From contig JBFFSQ010000112.1 of NCBI GenBank assembly GCA_041572275.1, positions 1 to 9,601 on the forward strand: a DNA stretch of 9,601 bases, given 5' to 3'. This document shows, piece after piece, positions 8,602 to 9,601 of the stretch. Each line of letters opens with the position of its first letter. The first letter of the stretch is position 1. The DNA comes from JBFFSQ01 sp041572275. GTDB lineage: Bacteria > Pseudomonadota > Gammaproteobacteria > SZUA-229. The position numbers and the translations under genes are program-made. Under the pieces are notes generated by a model, which saw nothing but the letters and a program-made list of their open reading frames with translations, did not search any database and was not told the DNA's origin.

Positions 8602-8682
8602 CTATTTAGGGCCTGGTGGTTTAAGGGCAAGTGCCACAATCAGGACAACAATAATAAGAATAAACAGCTCAATGAAAATCAT
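8602..8682 (-). CDS. 26-residue single-helix membrane peptide (small ORF)
   Basis: A very short ORF that fills the gap between the FHA gene and recQ. ATG 8682-8680 overlaps the FHA gene stop TGA (8681-8679) as ATGA, and AAGGA lies just upstream inside the FHA gene end. The peptide begins MIFIELFILIIVVLIVALAL and closes with a basic, proline-rich tail, KPPGPK, then TAG. About 20 consecutive hydrophobic or aliphatic residues followed by lysines is the classic pattern of a bacterial single-pass micro-membrane protein with its C-terminus in the cytoplasm. No function is assigned. The ORF leaves only 15 nt before recQ and shares its frame. Support comes from composition, the overlap and the lack of spare sequence; random AT-rich sequence is the alternative. 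Confidence 0.55.
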   Translation of the reverse strand: MIFIELFILIIVVLIVALALKPPGPK

Positions 8683-9056
8683 TTGTCCTTGGTATAATAA
8701 ACACCGGGGATCCAGCTTTTCTTGATTTCACTGGTTTTTTCCAGGTCAACCTCATTTTCATCGATAAATATGAAGTTATTCCAGCCCACACGAATATTGT
8801 CGTTATGTCGCAGGAGAACCTTGTCGTTAATGCTTTCTTCATTAACGAATGTACCATTGGTACTACCAAGATCCTCGATATAGAAGACTTCCTTACCGTT
8901 TTCTTCCTCGACGGTGATTCTGGCATGCTTGCTACTCACAGCCAGATCATCAATTTGAACATGACTTTCAACAGAACGACCGAAATTAAGCGAAGGTTTT
9001 TCAATATCAAACCGGTTTGACACCACGCCTTCGACGGTCTGAATGATCATTGCCAT
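8679..9056 (-). CDS. Stand-alone FHA-domain protein
   Basis: A 125-residue protein that is almost entirely a forkhead-associated domain, the module that binds phosphothreonine peptides. Seen: the beta-3/4 GR motif in FGRSVESHVQIDD (25-37), the SSKHARI motif with Ser and His (about 41-47) that contact the phosphate, and LGSTNGTFVNE (about 63-73) with the conserved Asn. There is no signal peptide, membrane segment or fused effector domain, so it is a cytoplasmic reader protein. The start at 9056 is the longest; ATG 9050 is an alternative better spaced from AAGAAG (9063-9058), whereas 9056 could use GGAG at about 9072-9069. First gene of the - strand unit; its stop overlaps the small membrane ORF. 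Its kinase or phosphoprotein partner is not in the window. Confidence 0.92.
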   Translation of the reverse strand: MAMIIQTVEGVVSNRFDIEKPSLNFGRSVESHVQIDDLAVSSKHARITVEEENGKEVFYIEDLGSTNGTFVNEESINDKVLLRHNDNIRVGWNNFIFIDENEVDLEKTSEIKKSWIPGVYYTKDK

Positions 9057-9093
9057 GCTTCTTTACACTCCATAAGTTTAGGTGAATCTGAAT

Positions 9094-9099
9094 ATTGTA
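9094..9099 (-). promoter_or_regulatory. Candidate -10 element for the FHA-recQ unit
   Basis: On the minus strand this reads TACAAT, five of six matches to TATAAT, and would place a transcript start near 9087, about 30 nt before the FHA start. No convincing -35 hexamer is found at 16-18 bp upstream, so either an activator is used or the match is chance. AT-rich surroundings raise the chance of false hits. Confidence 0.3.
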
Positions 9100-9264
9100 T
9101 CGTTATTGACATGTTATCGCGTAGAAATTTCTCGACCATTACCCTGACTATTCATAAGACAACCGTCTGATAAGCGCTCGCCAAAAAGAATTGTCTATAA
9201 GCGGATAAATAAAATTTTAAAAATCACTTAGCAATAGACCACAATTTGCGTGTAAAATTGATTT

Positions 9265-9287
9265 TTGTCATCATTTTTAGGTGACAA
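9265..9287. repeat. Inverted repeat TTGTCA-N11-TGACAA, candidate operator
   Basis: Two perfect 6-bp arms (9265-9270 and 9282-9287) have centres 17 bp apart, and the repeat ends 5 bp before a TATAAT hexamer. The position over the expected -35 region suggests a dimeric regulator site affecting transcription toward ccoN. It is not a match to a site I can name. Arms this short can arise by chance. Confidence 0.3.
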
Positions 9288-9292
9288 GGTTA

Positions 9293-9298
9293 TATAAT
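9293..9298 (+). promoter_or_regulatory. Candidate -10 box (TATAAT) toward ccoN
   Basis: A perfect TATAAT hexamer on the + strand, 249 bp before the GTG. No good -35 lies at 16-18 bp upstream; TTGTCA is 22 bp away and belongs to an inverted repeat. If used, it would give a long leader that includes the stem-loop at 9464-9497. Low certainty because the region is AT-rich. Confidence 0.3.
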
Positions 9299-9463
9299 TC
9301 CCTAGTTATTTTGTGGATTAATCATGATTTGAAGTAAAGTGTCGAATGAATTCACTAAGAAGAAAGTGAAAATTTCGCCCTAAGTCATTGTTAGATCAAA
9401 AAATAATTGGGTTAATTGGGGTAAATGATAATTTTCTCAAATTACTGTTTATTCAAAATATAT

Positions 9464-9497
9464 AACTCGAGATGTCTGGAAACTGACATCGAGAGTT
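9464..9497 (+). promoter_or_regulatory. Leader stem-loop with tandem G-A internal loop
   Basis: Outer arm AACTC (9464-9468) pairs with GAGTT (9493-9497), and inner arm GATGTC (9471-9476) with GACATC (9485-9490). The two arms are separated by GA on each strand (9469-9470 and 9491-9492), and the loop is TGGAAACT. Symmetric GA/GA is the pattern of tandem sheared G-A pairs in RNA. There is no T-run after it, so it is not a typical terminator. Being 50 nt before the ccoN start, a 5'-UTR stabilising or regulatory role is possible. Confidence 0.45.
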
Positions 9498-9532
9498 TGA
9501 AACCGCCTTTGCTGGCAACCTCATAAGAAAAA

Positions 9533-9540
9533 AGAGGAGA
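9533..9540 (+). promoter_or_regulatory. Ribosome binding site for ccoN
   Basis: AGAGGAGA contains GGAG 8 nt before GTG 9548, which is what selects this non-ATG start. CCTC (9519-9522) could pair with GAGG (9534-9537) across an 11-nt A-rich loop and weakly mask it. Confidence 0.7.
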
Positions 9541-9547
9541 CATTCTC

Positions 9548-9601
9548 GTGCAAGCGTCGCTTGATCAGAAATATAACTTTGACGTCGTCAAATGGTTTAC
9601 C
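9548..9601 (+). CDS. ccoN: cbb3-type cytochrome c oxidase subunit I, N-terminal 18 codons only
   Basis: Only 18 codons are visible before the window ends: GTG, then QASLDQKYNFDVVKWFT. The YNFDVVKWF stretch closely resembles the conserved YNYKVVRQF-type segment just before the first membrane helix of CcoN, the haem-copper catalytic subunit of the high-affinity terminal oxidase. The GTG start is supported by AGAGGAGA at good spacing. The frame is closed upstream by TAA at 9524, and the only other possible initiator is ATT 9542. If correct, ccoO, ccoQ and ccoP should follow outside the window. The assignment rests on a very short match, so it is probable rather than certain. Confidence 0.72.
   Translation, partial: MQASLDQKYNFDVVKWFT

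Larger units (their letters stand above)
9057..9547. other. Divergent AT-rich intergenic region, about 490 bp
   Basis: It lies between the FHA gene (-) and the ccoN start (+), so it should hold promoters for both. I see no additional convincing ORF. Contents noted: a TACAAT box for the - strand; the inverted repeat TTGTCA-N11-TGACAA (9265-9287) just before TATAAT (9293-9298); the 10-bp palindrome AATCATGATT (9320-9329); two adjacent near-copies of AATTGGGK (9405-9412 and 9414-9421); and a stem-loop at 9464-9497. A full Anr/Fnr site, expected for many cbb3 operons, was not found; only the half-site ATCAA occurs near 9394. Confidence 0.6.

Noticed and set aside
8805..9020. + strand open frame opposite the FHA gene
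   Set aside because: The opposite strand encodes a clear FHA domain with all key motifs; this frame has no domain features.
9261..9274. TTGAT...ATCA as an Fnr-like site
   Set aside because: The spacing between the half-like elements is wrong and the second half is incomplete.
9386..9399. Anr/Fnr box upstream of ccoN
   Set aside because: Only the ATCAA half matches; the other half of TTGAT-N4-ATCAA is absent at the needed spacing.
9057..9547. c-di-GMP or other known riboswitch before ccoN
   Set aside because: I see none of the conserved core segments of the riboswitch classes I know; only a simple stem-loop is present.

Overview
The window looks like chromosomal DNA from a free-living, aerobic gammaproteobacterium of moderate G+C content. 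The class-level assignment rests on a long FadE-type acyl-CoA dehydrogenase, a FadI/FadJ-like thiolase and multifunctional protein pair, an E. coli-like RecQ, and the start of a cbb3 oxidase gene. I cannot support a genus.

Left part, + strand (1-5378): a tightly packed fatty-acid beta-oxidation operon. The 3' part of fadE (its start lies outside the window) overlaps the thiolase start by an ATGA junction. The thiolase is followed after 4 bp by the fused enoyl-CoA hydratase/3-hydroxyacyl-CoA dehydrogenase gene. Together these three proteins carry out all the chemical steps of the cycle on acyl-CoA: dehydrogenation, hydration, second oxidation and thiolytic cleavage.

Middle part, - strand (9056 down to 5486): a second compact, probably single transcription unit, convergent with the fad operon. 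In transcription order it encodes a stand-alone FHA-domain protein, a 26-residue single-helix membrane peptide easily missed by gene callers, a RecQ helicase with an extra C-terminal helix-turn-helix region, an acidic conserved-type hypothetical protein, and a very short MscS-like channel protein that ends after the beta domain. Junctions are overlaps or 15-nt gaps. The grouping of a phosphopeptide-binding module, a micro-membrane protein, a helicase and a mini-channel is the least ordinary aspect of the window; no joint function can be claimed from sequence alone.

Right part (9057-9601): a roughly 490-bp AT-rich divergent intergenic region. It contains a candidate promoter for the FHA-recQ unit, an inverted repeat next to a TATAAT box, a stem-loop with a tandem G-A internal loop, and finally a good ribosome binding site followed by a GTG-started open frame. 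The first 18 residues of that frame look like the N-terminus of CcoN, the catalytic subunit of cbb3 cytochrome oxidase. No tRNA, rRNA, CRISPR array, insertion sequence or prophage signature was seen.
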